From contig CAVYOD010000022.1 in assembly GCA_963770045.1 (NCBI GenBank), positions 62,001-126,000 of the forward strand: 64,000 bases of DNA, written 5' to 3'. The stretch comes from CAVYOD01 sp963770045. Lineage in GTDB: Bacteria; Acidobacteriota; Aminicenantia; Aminicenantales; CAVYOD01. A model generated the notes under the pieces. That model did no database searches. It had not been told where the DNA came from and worked only from the letters and a program-made list of their open reading frames with translations. Made by a program: the position numbers and the translations under genes. Positions within the stretch are counted from its first letter, which is position 1. Each line of letters begins with the position of its first letter. This document shows, piece after piece, positions 1 to 8,528 of this stretch.

Positions 1-356
1 CCGCGAAAATCAAGATCACCGACGTCATGTACGCACTCAAGCGGAAGGCCATCGAGGAAAAAGTCTACCCGTCCCGCTTCGCCATTCCTGTGCTTGATAA
101 GGAGATGTCAAAGCTGATCGCGGCCAACGGCCGGAGTTCCGATTTGTGGCTTATCCTGAACCTTTATCTCAAATCCTGGAACCCCATGGGCCTTCTGAAA
201 ATGGCTCCTCTCGGACTGAAGCTCATCAAGACGGGCCGGATGAGCCTGAAAAAGGATGCCATCAAAAACAAGAAACAACTGCGTACGCTCTTAAAAGCGG
301 TTGTAAGGAGGGAGCTCGATGAACGGCTATGTTTATTTCCCAGGCTGTTCCCTTAA
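1..356 (+). CDS. hdrC: Heterodisulfide reductase subunit C (HdrC), 3' part, 5'-truncated by the window
   Basis: This is the C-terminal part of the HdrC electron-transfer subunit, which carries two [4Fe-4S] clusters and passes electrons between HdrA and HdrB. The frame is open from base 3 and begins AKIKITDVMYALKR, matching the stretch just after the second cysteine motif in the paralogue at 32011-32695 (GIKVTDILYALKR). The cysteine motifs lie outside the window. The frame runs 38 bases into hdrB, past an apparent ribosome-binding site (ggaggg, about 308-313). Dropping one T near 300 would give a TAA directly before that site, so the last dozen residues may be artefactual. HdrC followed by hdrB and hdrA is the usual Hdr order. 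The family call is secure; the exact end is not. Confidence 0.85.
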   Translation, partial: AKIKITDVMYALKRKAIEEKVYPSRFAIPVLDKEMSKLIAANGRSSDLWLILNLYLKSWNPMGLLKMAPLGLKLIKTGRMSLKKDAIKNKKQLRTLLKAVVRRELDERLCLFPRLFP

Positions 357-1203
357 GGTGAGCGCCAAGCATTATGAGGAATCCATCCTTCCTGTTTTCA
401 GGGAAGTCGGACTGCCTCTCGCCGAGCTCGAAGACTGGAACTGCTGCGGCGCCACGGCCTACTCATCGGTGGACGATACGATGGCCTCGGCCATCTGTGG
501 CCGCAACCTTTCTCTGGCCGAGAAAACAGGAAAAGACATCATTGCCCCCTGTGCGGGTTGTTATTTGACACTCAAGAAGTCAAACAAGTTTCTGACCGGA
601 GGTCTTCCCAAAGCCGAAAAAATCCTCAATGATCTGAGAACGGTCGGCTGTGAGTATCAGGGAAATGTCAAGGTCAAACACCCACTGGAAGTCCTGACCA
701 AGGAGATCGGCCTGGAAAAAATCCGTGAGAGGGTCACCCGGAAGCTCAGCGGGATCAAAGTCGCCTGTTATTATGGGTGCCAGCTCGTTCGGCCCTATAC
801 CGAGTTCGATGACCCGGATTATCCCATGTCGCTCGATCATCTCATGGAGACGATCGGCGCTCAGCCGGTCGATTTTTCGGCCAAGACGCGCTGTTGCGGA
901 GGATCCCTCACCGGCACAATCGAAAACGTCGGCCTCCGGCTGAACTACATCCTTCTCCGGGAAGCCAAAAAAAAGGGGGCTGATCTCGTCGTCACCATCT
1001 GCCCCCTCTGCCAGTTCAATCTCGAAGTCCTCCAAGACAAAATCGTGCGCACCTATAAACAGGACGTGAAGATGCCTATTCTCTATTTCAGTCAGCTCAT
1101 GGGACTGGCTTTTGGCCTGGCCAAGGAGGACCTGGGTTTTTCTCGTTCGATCATACCTCTCAAGGCCCTCTGGACCAAGCTCGAGAATGGAGGGAAAAGA
1201 TGA
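319..1203 (+). CDS. hdrB: Heterodisulfide reductase subunit B (HdrB-like)
   Basis: HdrB family, 294 residues, with both cysteine-rich CCG domains. The first holds DWNCCGA (about residue 40) and APCAGCY (about 77); the second holds YYGCQ, RCCGG (about 192) and CPLCQ (about 236). In methanogens these cysteines bind the noncubane [4Fe-4S] clusters that reduce a disulfide. In bacteria without CoM/CoB the substrate is unknown and may be another thiol/disulfide or an acceptor protein. The start follows a good ribosome-binding site (ggaggg) and the stop overlaps the next start (ATGA at 1200), so it is translationally coupled to the HdrA half. It is cytoplasmic by family. A second copy lies at 31127-31997. 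Confidence 0.93.
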   Translation: MNGYVYFPGCSLKVSAKHYEESILPVFREVGLPLAELEDWNCCGATAYSSVDDTMASAICGRNLSLAEKTGKDIIAPCAGCYLTLKKSNKFLTGGLPKAEKILNDLRTVGCEYQGNVKVKHPLEVLTKEIGLEKIRERVTRKLSGIKVACYYGCQLVRPYTEFDDPDYPMSLDHLMETIGAQPVDFSAKTRCCGGSLTGTIENVGLRLNYILLREAKKKGADLVVTICPLCQFNLEVLQDKIVRTYKQDVKMPILYFSQLMGLAFGLAKEDLGFSRSIIPLKALWTKLENGGKR

Positions 1204-2054
1204 GCAACCAAAACGGTCAGCCGAGAATCGGAGTCTTTGTCTGCGATTGCGGCACCAATATCGCCGGAAAAGTCAATGTGCCAGAAGTGGTCGAGTTCGC
1301 TTCCCATTTGGACGACGTCATTGTGGCCAGGGAATATAAATTCATGTGCTCGGACCCAGGCCAGGAACTGATCAAGCAGAACATCAAGGACCATAACCTG
1401 AACCGAGTGGTCGTCGCCTCGTGCTCCCCCCTGATGCACGAACAGACGTTCCGCGAGGTCACGTTTGAGGGCGGCTTGAATCCTTTTTATTTCCAGATGT
1501 CCAATGTTCGCGAGCAGGTCTCCTGGGTGACCAAAGATCCCCAGCAGGCAACCAAAAAGGCCAAGGCGCTGGTCTCAGCGGCCGTCCGGAGAGTCGCCCT
1601 TCATGATCCCCTGACGAAAAAAGAAGTTCCCGTCCGTCCGGAAGTCTTGATCGTCGGCGGCGGGATCGCCGGAATCCAAGCCGCCTTGACCTACGCCAAG
1701 TCCGGGAAAAAAGTCTATCTTGTCGAGAAACAGCCATCCATCGGCGGGCACATGTCCCTGCTCGATAAGACCTTCCCTACCCTTGATTGTTCCGCCTGCA
1801 TCCTGACGCCCAAGATGAGCGAAGTCGGAAAACATCCCAACATTGAGCTCCTGACCTGGAGCGAGGTGCAGGAGATCTCCGGCTACGTCGGGAATTTCAA
1901 GGCCAGGATCAAAAAGAAGGCCCGCTTTGTGGATATCGACAAGTGCAACGGCTGCGGCGCCTGCTGGGAAAACTGCCCCACCACGATTACCCCGTCGGAA
2001 CGGATCATCAAAAAAGGCCAGATTGTCATCAAGAAGGTGGACAAAGAAAACTAG
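1200..2054 (+). CDS. hdrA: N-terminal half of HdrA (FAD/[4Fe-4S] part), split HdrA
   Basis: This 284-residue protein is the front half of HdrA, the flavin electron-bifurcating subunit. It has the N-terminal cluster domain (FVCDCGTNI, CSDPGQE, CSPLMHE within the first 85 residues) and the FAD dinucleotide fold (VGGGIAGIQAAL at about 152). It also has the HdrA signature FPTLDCSACILTPKM (about 193) and one ferredoxin motif, CNGCGACWENC (about 250). It then stops, whereas ordinary HdrA runs to about 650 residues. The missing half (thioredoxin-reductase-like remainder plus C-terminal ferredoxins) sits at the end of the protein at 8529-10286. The paralogue at 30285-31130 ends at the same point, so the split is not a sequencing accident. 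Together the two polypeptides should rebuild one HdrA. Confidence 0.9.
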   Translation: MSNQNGQPRIGVFVCDCGTNIAGKVNVPEVVEFASHLDDVIVAREYKFMCSDPGQELIKQNIKDHNLNRVVVASCSPLMHEQTFREVTFEGGLNPFYFQMSNVREQVSWVTKDPQQATKKAKALVSAAVRRVALHDPLTKKEVPVRPEVLIVGGGIAGIQAALTYAKSGKKVYLVEKQPSIGGHMSLLDKTFPTLDCSACILTPKMSEVGKHPNIELLTWSEVQEISGYVGNFKARIKKKARFVDIDKCNGCGACWENCPTTITPSERIIKKGQIVIKKVDKEN

Positions 2055-2055
2055 C

Positions 2056-2424
2056 ATGAAACTCAAGGAAGTTCAGAGCATCCTCGACGCCGAGATCATC
2101 TGGGGAAACGAAGCCCAGTTGGAGATCGACATCGACTATGCCGGGGCTTCGGACTTGATGAGCGATGTCTTGGCCTTCAGCGAGCCTGGGCTTCTCTTCC
2201 TCACCGGACTGGCCCACGCTCAGTCCGTCCGGACCGCAAATATCATCGAGGCCAAAGCCATCATTTATGTCCGCGGCAAGAAGCCGGACATGGAAGGCCT
2301 GGAACTGGCCATGGAAAAGGGGATCCCCATCCTCTCTACGAGATGCATGATGTACGAGGCTTGCGGTCTCCTCCGCAAGCACGGACTCCCTGGAATCACC
2401 GAATTCCAAGAAAAAAAGGGATGA
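2056..2424 (+). CDS. DRTGG-domain protein
   Basis: Small 122-residue protein of the DRTGG family, a fold also found in HPr kinase and phosphotransacetylase proteins. It has the typical course: a leading KLKEVQSILDAE segment, YAGASDLMSDVLAF (the family's self-recognition region), HAQSVRTANIIEAKAIIYV and the closing IPILSTRCMMYEACGLL. No catalytic residues are evident, so a ligand-binding or regulatory role is inferred. DRTGG, anti-sigma-like ATPase, hydrogenase-like, PHP and NuoE/F genes cluster together next to NADH-linked electron-bifurcating [FeFe] hydrogenases in clostridia and relatives, and this operon has the same block. The stop overlaps the next start (ATGA at 2421). Confidence 0.8.
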   Translation: MKLKEVQSILDAEIIWGNEAQLEIDIDYAGASDLMSDVLAFSEPGLLFLTGLAHAQSVRTANIIEAKAIIYVRGKKPDMEGLELAMEKGIPILSTRCMMYEACGLLRKHGLPGITEFQEKKG

Positions 2425-2870
2425 TGAACGGCCGAAATGTCTTCACTCGAACTTTCGATATTACCGGCGGCGACTTTAGCAAAGCCGGGAATGTCTCGAC
2501 CCGGATCAAGGACATTCTCAAAGAAATCGGGATCGACTCCTCGATCATCCGCCGCACCGCCATCGCTTCCTACGAGGCCGAGATGAATGCGGTCATGTAC
2601 GCTCATAAGGCTGCGATCACACTGATCTTGAACCCGAAACTCATCGAGCTCAGAATCGATGACCAGGGGCCGGGGATCCCGGACATCGGATTGGCCATGA
2701 AGGAGGGCTATTCTACGGCCACTCAGGAGATGCGCGAGATGGGGTTTGGCGCCGGGATGGGTCTCCCCAATATCAAGAAGAATGCCGATAAATTCGAGAT
2801 CTCATCGACCTTGGGCAAGGGCACCCACCTCGATATCTTTTTTTATCTGGACCAGAAGGGAAAAGCATGA
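2421..2870 (+). CDS. Anti-sigma-factor-like ATPase (GHKL/HATPase fold)
   Basis: 149-residue single-domain GHKL ATPase like the SpoIIAB/RsbW family. The N box is AEMNAVMYAHK (about residue 52), the G1 box DDQGPGIPD (about 81) and the G2 box GFGAGMGLPN (about 115). These bind ATP and Mg. Such stand-alone domains either phosphorylate an anti-sigma antagonist or act as switch proteins; no partner sigma factor or antagonist is visible here. Two in-frame ATGs (2421 and 2424) are possible starts. The neighbours are the DRTGG protein and the [FeFe]-hydrogenase-like protein, with which it shares overlapping stop/start codons. The role in this redox operon is unknown. Confidence 0.82.
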   Translation: MMNGRNVFTRTFDITGGDFSKAGNVSTRIKDILKEIGIDSSIIRRTAIASYEAEMNAVMYAHKAAITLILNPKLIELRIDDQGPGIPDIGLAMKEGYSTATQEMREMGFGAGMGLPNIKKNADKFEISSTLGKGTHLDIFFYLDQKGKA

Positions 2871-4187
2871 TCCCGTATTTCCACTCGATCCGGGTTGATC
2901 GCGAAAAATGCGACGGGCGGATGAAGTGCATGCGGATCTGTCCGACCGAGGCCATCAGAGTCAGAAAAGGGAAGGCGACGATCATCCCAGAAAAATGCAT
3001 CGACTGCGGAGAATGCATCACGGCCTGCCCGAACTCGGCTATTATCCCACTGACCAACCCCTTCGGAGAGCTGACCAAGTTCAGGCACACGATCGCCATC
3101 CCGTCTCCAGCGCTTTATGCCCAATTCGGCCGAGAAATTCTGCCCGGGAGAATCCTGGCCGGGTTGAAAAAAATAGGCTTCGATGACGCCCACGACCTTG
3201 CTTTCACAGCGGGAGAGGTCAGTTTCGCGATCCAGGAATACGTCCGAGAATACAAAGGCCCCAAGCCCCTGATATCGAGCACCTGCCCGGTTGTCGTCCG
3301 GCTCATCCAAGTCAAGTATCCTGACTTCATAGACCTTATCCTCCCGATTGATAATCCCAGGGAGATCGCCGCCCGGGAGATCAAAAAAAAGAAATCCAAG
3401 CAGTTCGATCTCGAGGAGAAAGAAATCGGCACGTTCTACCTGACTCCCTGTCCGAGCAAGATGATCTCCATCCGCCAGCCGGCCGAGAAAGGGTCAGTCT
3501 CACCTCGACGGGGCCATTGCTATCCAGGATATTTACGGGCCTCTCCTTGCCGCCATGGAAACTATCGAATCGGAGAGCTACAGGAAAGCGCTGGAGAGCG
3601 TTTGCATCCTCGGCATCGGCTGGGCCATGGTGGGAGGGATCTGCCGCACCCTCCGCATGAAGAATTCACTGGTCGTGTCCGGTTTGCCGGAAATCATCAG
3701 AGTTTTCGACGACATCGAGCGCGGAAAGCTGCGCAACATTGATTTTATCGAGGCCTACTCCTGCCCTCAGGGATGCGTCGGGGGTTCGCTCACCGTCGAA
3801 AACGTCTATATCTCCTATAACAAAATCCTCAAGTTGATTGAGACTCTCGAATTCGAGAAAATCAAGGCGTGTCCAGACATCCGGGAAGTCAGGAACCTCT
3901 ACCGGCAGCGGTATTTTCATCTCGAGGGCAAAATAGAACCCCGGCCTCTTAAACCCCTGGATGAGAATCTGGCCAGGGCCATTTCGAAAAGGAAAGAAAA
4001 AGAAAAGATCTATGAATCTTTGCCGCAAACAGACTGCGGAGCCTGCGGCTCCCCGAGCTGCCAGGCCTTCGCCGAGGATCTCGTCCAGGGAGAGGTCAAG
4101 CTCACCGACTGCATCTATAAACTTGCGGGCCTGGAGCGGGCCCGCCCAGAGAGCCTCCCCGGGCAAATAAAAAAGGATAAACCATGA
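2867..4187 (+). CDS. [FeFe]-hydrogenase large-subunit-like iron-sulfur protein (one +1 frame break)
   Basis: Read through a single surplus base in AAA at 3488-3490, this is one protein of about 439 residues. Domain order: two [4Fe-4S] ferredoxin motifs (CDGRMKCMRIC and CIDCGECITAC, residues 20-60), the [FeFe]-hydrogenase large-subunit fold (about 75-370), and a C-terminal FeS domain of the RnfB type (CGACGSPSCQAFAEDL). Three H-cluster-like motifs are present: SSTCPVV, TPCPSKM and YSCPQGCVGG. All four cysteines that would hold the [4Fe-4S]H cluster appear kept. The first cysteine of the TSCCP motif, the proton relay of active hydrogenases, is Thr. That suggests a sensor or electron-transfer protein rather than a standard hydrogenase. 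The ATG at 2867 overlaps the upstream stop. Confidence 0.8.
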
Positions 4188-4526
4188 AACTCAAAGATGT
4201 CGCCGAGAAACTGGGCCTCGAAGTTTTGACCTGCAGAGACAAGACTCGATGGGGAAGTCAGCAACGGTTACGCCAGCGACCTGCTTTCGGATGTCATCGC
4301 TAATTCCCGGGAAAAGAATCTCTGGATCACGCTCCAGACCCATCAAAACATCGTCGCCGTCGCCAAACTCAGGGACCTGGCCGGGATCATCCTGGTCAAT
4401 AATCGCCAGCCGGAGGAGCTGACCCTGAAAAAGGCCGAGGAAGAGAAGGTCGTCTTGTTGGCCACTCCCCGCGCGGCCTTCGAGATTTCGGCCCAACTTT
4501 ACAGTCTGATGAAAGCCAGGGATTGA
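4184..4526 (+). CDS. Second DRTGG-domain protein (one +1 frame break)
   Basis: From the ATG at 4184 the frame starts MKLKDVAEKLGLEVLTCRDK and would be lost. Removing the surplus A at 4244 restores LDGEVSNGYASDLLSDVIAN, the same YAGASDLLSDV-type region as the DRTGG protein at 2056. It continues through LWITLQTHQNIVAVAKLRDLAG and KVVLLATPRAAFEISAQLY to the TGA at 4524-4526, giving about 113 residues. It overlaps the stop of the [FeFe]-like gene (ATGA) and is followed three bases later by the PHP gene, as expected for a tightly coupled operon. The function is inferred only from the family: probably a ligand-binding regulatory domain. The break makes it easy to miss. Confidence 0.75.
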
Positions 4527-4529
4527 TAG

Positions 4530-5261
4530 ATGCTCAAGATTTTTAAAGCGGACCTGCACATTCATACGTGCCTTTCGCCCTGTTGCGATCTGGAGATGTC
4601 CCCGCGAAGCATCGCCGAGCAGGCCAAAAAAAAGGAGCTTCAGATTCTGGGAATTTGCGACCACAACTCGGCCGAGAATGTCCCGGCGGTTATGAAAGCG
4701 GCCAGTCGATTCCAGATCCAAGTCATCCCTGGGATTGAGGTGACATCCCAGGAAGAAGTCCATATCCTGGCCCTTTTTGCCGACCTCGATTCAGCCTTCG
4801 CCCTGCAGGACATCATCTACGGTCACCTCCCCGGAGAAAATGATGAGGCGGCCTTTGGCATGCAGGTTGTGGTTGACGAGAACGGGGATGTCCTCGGATT
4901 TAACAAAAGGCTCCTCATCGGGGCCTCGACGATTGACCTGGAAGGGGTGGTCGTGCGAATCCACACCCTGGGAGGAATCGCGATCGCATCTCATATCGAC
5001 CGGGAGGGATTCAGCCTGATCGGTCAGCTCGGTTTTGTCCCCGATAATCTCGGTCTCGACGCCCTGGAAATATCTCCGCGGGTTTCATTTCAGACGGCCC
5101 GGGAGAGATTCCGTCCCCGCGAGCCTCTGACCACGTCATCGGACGCCCACTTCCTCAGAGATATCGGCCAGAGCTACACGTCGTTTTCACTTGAGGAGGC
5201 GACCCTGGGAGAAATCAAGAAGGCTCTCCTCAACCAGGACGGAAGGAGAATCCTGAACTAG
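4530..5261 (+). CDS. PHP-domain metal-dependent phosphoesterase
   Basis: 243-residue PHP (polymerase and histidinol phosphatase) domain. Metal-binding motifs visible: DLHIHTCLSPC (residues 5-15), CDHNSAEN (about 46), PGIEVTSQEEVHILALF (about 70-86), a later SHIDR (about 154) and SSDAHF (about 193). Proteins of this branch hydrolyse small phosphoesters such as nucleoside or sugar phosphates; the substrate here is not known. It lies 3 bases after the second DRTGG gene and 7 before the ATPase gene, in the conserved accessory block found beside NADH-coupled hydrogenase genes. It has no signal peptide, so it is cytoplasmic. The start is the only ATG that keeps the first metal motif. Confidence 0.85.
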   Translation: MLKIFKADLHIHTCLSPCCDLEMSPRSIAEQAKKKELQILGICDHNSAENVPAVMKAASRFQIQVIPGIEVTSQEEVHILALFADLDSAFALQDIIYGHLPGENDEAAFGMQVVVDENGDVLGFNKRLLIGASTIDLEGVVVRIHTLGGIAIASHIDREGFSLIGQLGFVPDNLGLDALEISPRVSFQTARERFRPREPLTTSSDAHFLRDIGQSYTSFSLEEATLGEIKKALLNQDGRRILN

Positions 5262-5268
5262 GAGAGTC

Positions 5269-5847
5269 ATGGAAGACCTTTCCCTGCACATCCTGGACAT
5301 CGCCGAGAACTCCGTCGACGCCCAGGCCAAGACCGTCAGGATCCGGTTAGCGGAAGACCAGCCCAAGGACCTTCTGGTCCTGGAAATCGCGGATGATGGA
5401 AGAGGGATGGACCAAGAAATGATCGAGCGCTCCCTAGACCCCTTTGTGACGACCAAGACGACCCGTAGCGTGGGCCTGGGCCTTCCCCTTCTGGCCGAAG
5501 CCGCCAGAGCAGCTAACGGGAAGCTGCGGATTCAATCGAGGCCCGGTCAGGGAACCCGGGTCAAGGCGACCTTCCAGTTGAGCCACATCGATACCAAACC
5601 GCTGGGAGACATCGCCCAGACCCTGATCACTCTGATCGTCGGGCATCCTGAGGTGGATTTTCTTTACTCCCACAAAATCAATAGATTCCGATTTACATTC
5701 GACACCCGAGAGCTCAAGGACAAGATCGACGGCCTTCCCCTGCAAGCGCCGCAGGTCGTGAGCTTTATCAAAAAAAACATCAACGACGGGCTAGACCGAA
5801 TAAGGAGGAAAAATGAACGAAGTCAAGATCACGGGAATTCTCGGTAA
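5269..5847 (+). CDS. GHKL ATPase-fold protein, possibly shorter than shown
   Basis: Histidine-kinase-like ATPase domain without a phospho-acceptor domain. It has N box HILDIAENSVDAQA (about residue 7), G1 box IADDGRGMD (about 41) and G2 box SVGLGLPLLAEAAR (about 65). The C-terminal 80 residues (VDFLYSHKINRF and on) are shared with the same gene in hydrogenase clusters of anaerobes. As read, the frame overruns the nuoE start by 35 bases and crosses that gene's ribosome-binding site (aaggagg at 5801-5807). Dropping one C at 5797-5798 would end the protein GLDE with TAA directly before the site, so the last dozen residues are probably artefactual. The role is unknown; a regulatory or assembly function is inferred from context. 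Confidence 0.78.
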   Translation: MEDLSLHILDIAENSVDAQAKTVRIRLAEDQPKDLLVLEIADDGRGMDQEMIERSLDPFVTTKTTRSVGLGLPLLAEAARAANGKLRIQSRPGQGTRVKATFQLSHIDTKPLGDIAQTLITLIVGHPEVDFLYSHKINRFRFTFDTRELKDKIDGLPLQAPQVVSFIKKNINDGLDRIRRKNERSQDHGNSR

Positions 5848-6268
5848 GTACGAATCTGATCCGAGCGATATCATCTCCATCCTGCAGGACATCCAGGAAG
5901 CCTACAGCTATCTTCCGAGAGAGGCCTTGAAAGAGGTCTCGAAAGAGCTCAACATCCCGCTCAGCCGGATCCTGAGTCTGGCGACGTTCTACAGGGCCTT
6001 CAGCCTGAGGCCTAAAGGCAAACACCCCGTTCACGTCTGCCTGGGAACAGCCTGCCACGTGCGTGGGGCCCAGCTCGTCTTAGAAAAATTTGAACGAGAA
6101 CTAGATCTCAAGACGGGAGAAACGTCAACCGATGGCCTCTTCAGTCTAGACATGGTTCGCTGTGTCGGATGCTGCGGCCTCGCCCCTGTCGTCCAGGTTG
6201 GGGAAGAAATCCACGGCAAGATTACCCAGACCAAGGTTTCTGGGCTGGTCAAGAAATATAAAAAGTGA
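5813..6268 (+). CDS. NuoE/HydC-like [2Fe-2S] subunit (NADH-dehydrogenase 24 kDa type)
   Basis: 151-residue NuoE-family protein: an N-terminal helical bundle, then a thioredoxin-like [2Fe-2S] domain. The four ligand cysteines are VCLGTAC (about residue 76) and RCVGCC (about 115), spaced as in NuoE, HndA and HydC. It normally pairs with the NuoF-like subunit and relays electrons between FMN and other clusters. It has a strong ribosome-binding site (aaggagg) before the ATG. It sits directly upstream of the ferredoxin-like and NuoF genes; the same trio recurs at 30253-27531. I infer it forms the NAD(H) module of the Hdr complex, much as BamG/H/I do in class II benzoyl-CoA reductase. Confidence 0.92.
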   Translation: MNEVKITGILGKYESDPSDIISILQDIQEAYSYLPREALKEVSKELNIPLSRILSLATFYRAFSLRPKGKHPVHVCLGTACHVRGAQLVLEKFERELDLKTGETSTDGLFSLDMVRCVGCCGLAPVVQVGEEIHGKITQTKVSGLVKKYKK

Positions 6269-6281
6269 AGAAGGGGGAGAC

Positions 6282-6671
6282 ATGCCAAAACTCAACATTA
6301 ACGATCTCGTAAAACTCAGAGAGCAGGCTAAGAAAACAACCCAGATCCGAGAGGGAGGAGAATACCGGGCCAAAATCAATGTCCACATGGGCACGTGCGG
6401 AATCGCGGCCGGGGCCCGAAACATCATGAGCGCCCTCCTCAAGGAGATCGAAGCGCGTGACGTCCGGGACGTCCTGCTCACCAATTCCGGCTGCGCCGGC
6501 CTCTGCAGCCACGAGCCGATGATCACCGTCGAGATGGCCGGCCGTCCTCCCGTCAAATACATCGACCTGACGGAAAAAAAGACCAAAGAGATTTTCGAAA
6601 AGCACATCCTGGGTGGGACGATCCTAAAAGATTACGCGTTGGGGATCGGCAGCGAAAAGACGGATTATTAA
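6282..6671 (+). CDS. Thioredoxin-like [2Fe-2S] ferredoxin
   Basis: 129-residue (2Fe-2S) ferredoxin-domain protein found in hydABC-type operons. The cysteines are in HMGTCGIAAGAR (about residue 36) and NSGCAGLCSHEP (about 68); the family typically has this three-cysteine pattern. A short helical N-terminus (NDLVKLREQAKK) precedes the domain. The ATG at 6282 is chosen for its ribosome-binding site (gaaggggga) and because the protein then aligns end to end with the copy at 29390-29779, including the C-terminal GSEKTDY. Its likely job is to carry electrons within the NuoE-Fd-NuoF module. It is cytoplasmic. Confidence 0.9.
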   Translation: MPKLNINDLVKLREQAKKTTQIREGGEYRAKINVHMGTCGIAAGARNIMSALLKEIEARDVRDVLLTNSGCAGLCSHEPMITVEMAGRPPVKYIDLTEKKTKEIFEKHILGGTILKDYALGIGSEKTDY

Positions 6672-6684
6672 GAGGTGTTTGAAA

Positions 6685-8517
6685 ATGGCAGAGAAAACTA
6701 AAGAGAGAAGCTACAGGCTCCATCTGATGGTCTGCGCCGGGACTGGCTGCGTCTCCAACCACTCCTTTGAAGTCAAGGGGGCCCTGGAAAAAGAAATCAA
6801 GAAGCAGGGCCTGGAGAACGAAGTCCTCGTGGTCACCACCGGCTGCAACGGTTTTTGTGAGCGTGGACCTCTCCTCGTCGTCCAGCCGGGGAATATTTTT
6901 TATCAACAGCTGACGGTCAAAGATGTCCCCCATCTCGTCGAGGAACACTTTCTCAAGGGCCGGCCCGTCGCCAAATTGATGTACACTCCCCCCGAAGAAA
7001 AAAATCCTATCCCTGTTCTCAGCGATATCGATTTTTTCAAAAAACAAGTCTTGATCGCCCTCCGGAACCGCGGCTTGATAGATCCCGAGAAAATCGAGGA
7101 TTACATCGCCCGCGATGGTTACAAGGCCATGGCCAAAGCCCTGACCGAGATGATCCCGGAGAAGATCATCATGGAGATGACCTTCTCCGGCCTTCGCGGA
7201 AGAGGGGGAGCCGGATTCCCCACCGGATTGAAATGGCAGCTCGTCCGGAGCGCCGAGAGCGCCAACGGCGGAGGCAAATACATCATCTGTAACGGTGATG
7301 AAGGAGATCCGGGAGCCTTCATGGACAGAAGCATCCTTGAAGCCGATCCTCATTCGGTCTTGGAGGGGATGGTCATAGGAGCTAAGGCCATCGGCGCCTC
7401 CGAAGGGATCATCTATGTCCGGAATGAGTATCCACTGGCCGTGAAAAGAGTAAATCGGGCAATTGAACAGGCCAGGGAATATGGCCTCCTGGGAAAAGAC
7501 ATTTTGGGCACAGGCTTTGACTTTGATGTCAGAGTCCACAGGGGAGCCGGAGCTTTTGTCTGCGGAGAGGAAACAGCCTTGATCTCGTCTATTGAAGGAC
7601 GGCTGGGCGAACCCCGACCCCGGCCTCCCTATCCCGCCCAGAGCGGGCTCTTTGGAAAGCCCACCTGTATCAACAATGTGGAGACTTGGGCCAATGTCCC
7701 GGTGATCATTGACCGCGGCGCCAAATGGTATTCGCGAATTGGAACCGAAACCAGCAAAGGGACAAAAGTCTTCTCCCTGGTCGGGAAGATCAATAACACC
7801 GGTCTGGTCGAGGTTCCCATGGGAATATCCCTGAGGGAAATCATCTATGACATCGGGGGGGGAATTCCGGGAGGCAAAAAGTTCAAGGCGGTTCAAACCG
7901 GCGGGCCATCGGGGGGGTGCATTCCCAAAGAAAAAATCGATTTGCCCATCGACTACGAAAGCTTGAGCCAGGCGGGTTCGATGATGGGCTCGGGCGGCAT
8001 GGTCGTCATGGACGAAGACACCTGTATGGTTGATGTGGCGAGATACTTTCTCTCCTTTACCCAGGATGAGTCTTGCGGGAAATGCACACCCTGCCGTGAA
8101 GGGACAAAGGCTATGCTGAGCATTTTGACCCGGATCACCGAGGGGAAGGGCACCGGAGACGACATCGCTCTGCTGGAAGACCTGGCCCACTCCGTGAAGG
8201 ACACCGCTCTCTGCGGCTTGGGGAAGACCGCGCCTAACCCGGTCCTGACCACTCTCCAGTATTTCCGGGACGAATATGAAGCCCATATCAAGGAGAAAAG
8301 ATGTCCCGCCCATGTCTGCCGTCAGCTCAACGTGTACACGATCAACGCGCAAACCTGCGTCAAGGCGGGCCACGGCTGTGATGTCTGCCGCCGCAACTGC
8401 GCCTCGGATGCGATCGCGGGCGAAAAAGGCGCTGCCCACAAAATTGACCAGCGTAAGTGCATCAAATGCGGCGTCTGCTATGATGTCTGCAATTTCGGCG
8501 CCGTGAAGGTTGAATAG
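6685..8517 (+). CDS. NuoF/HydB-like NADH-binding FMN subunit with extra ferredoxin domains
   Basis: 610-residue NuoF-type subunit, the predicted entry or exit point for NAD(H). Order: N-terminal thioredoxin-like [2Fe-2S] domain (CAGTGCVS, TGCNGFC; first 85 residues), FMN site RGRGGAGFPTGLKW (about 172), NADH loop GAGAFVCGEETAL (about 290) with the canonical proline-rich follow-on, SLBB-like region, [4Fe-4S] motif ESCGKCTPCREG (about 460) and two C-terminal [4Fe-4S] ferredoxin motifs. The first of those has unusual spacing (CVKAGHGCDVCRRNC). The ATG at 6685 is preferred over an upstream TTG at 6679 because it gives MAEKTK, matching MAEKAK of the copy at 29375. It is tightly followed by the NuoG-HdrA fusion. 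Confidence 0.93.
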   Translation: MAEKTKERSYRLHLMVCAGTGCVSNHSFEVKGALEKEIKKQGLENEVLVVTTGCNGFCERGPLLVVQPGNIFYQQLTVKDVPHLVEEHFLKGRPVAKLMYTPPEEKNPIPVLSDIDFFKKQVLIALRNRGLIDPEKIEDYIARDGYKAMAKALTEMIPEKIIMEMTFSGLRGRGGAGFPTGLKWQLVRSAESANGGGKYIICNGDEGDPGAFMDRSILEADPHSVLEGMVIGAKAIGASEGIIYVRNEYPLAVKRVNRAIEQAREYGLLGKDILGTGFDFDVRVHRGAGAFVCGEETALISSIEGRLGEPRPRPPYPAQSGLFGKPTCINNVETWANVPVIIDRGAKWYSRIGTETSKGTKVFSLVGKINNTGLVEVPMGISLREIIYDIGGGIPGGKKFKAVQTGGPSGGCIPKEKIDLPIDYESLSQAGSMMGSGGMVVMDEDTCMVDVARYFLSFTQDESCGKCTPCREGTKAMLSILTRITEGKGTGDDIALLEDLAHSVKDTALCGLGKTAPNPVLTTLQYFRDEYEAHIKEKRCPAHVCRQLNVYTINAQTCVKAGHGCDVCRRNCASDAIAGEKGAAHKIDQRKCIKCGVCYDVCNFGAVKVE

Positions 8518-8528
8518 GAGGGCCAAAA

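Noticed and set aside
6553..8526. 657-residue open frame opposite nuoF
   Set aside because: Antisense shadow; similar long frames lie opposite mvhA, the NtrC-type gene and hydA, and none shows a domain.
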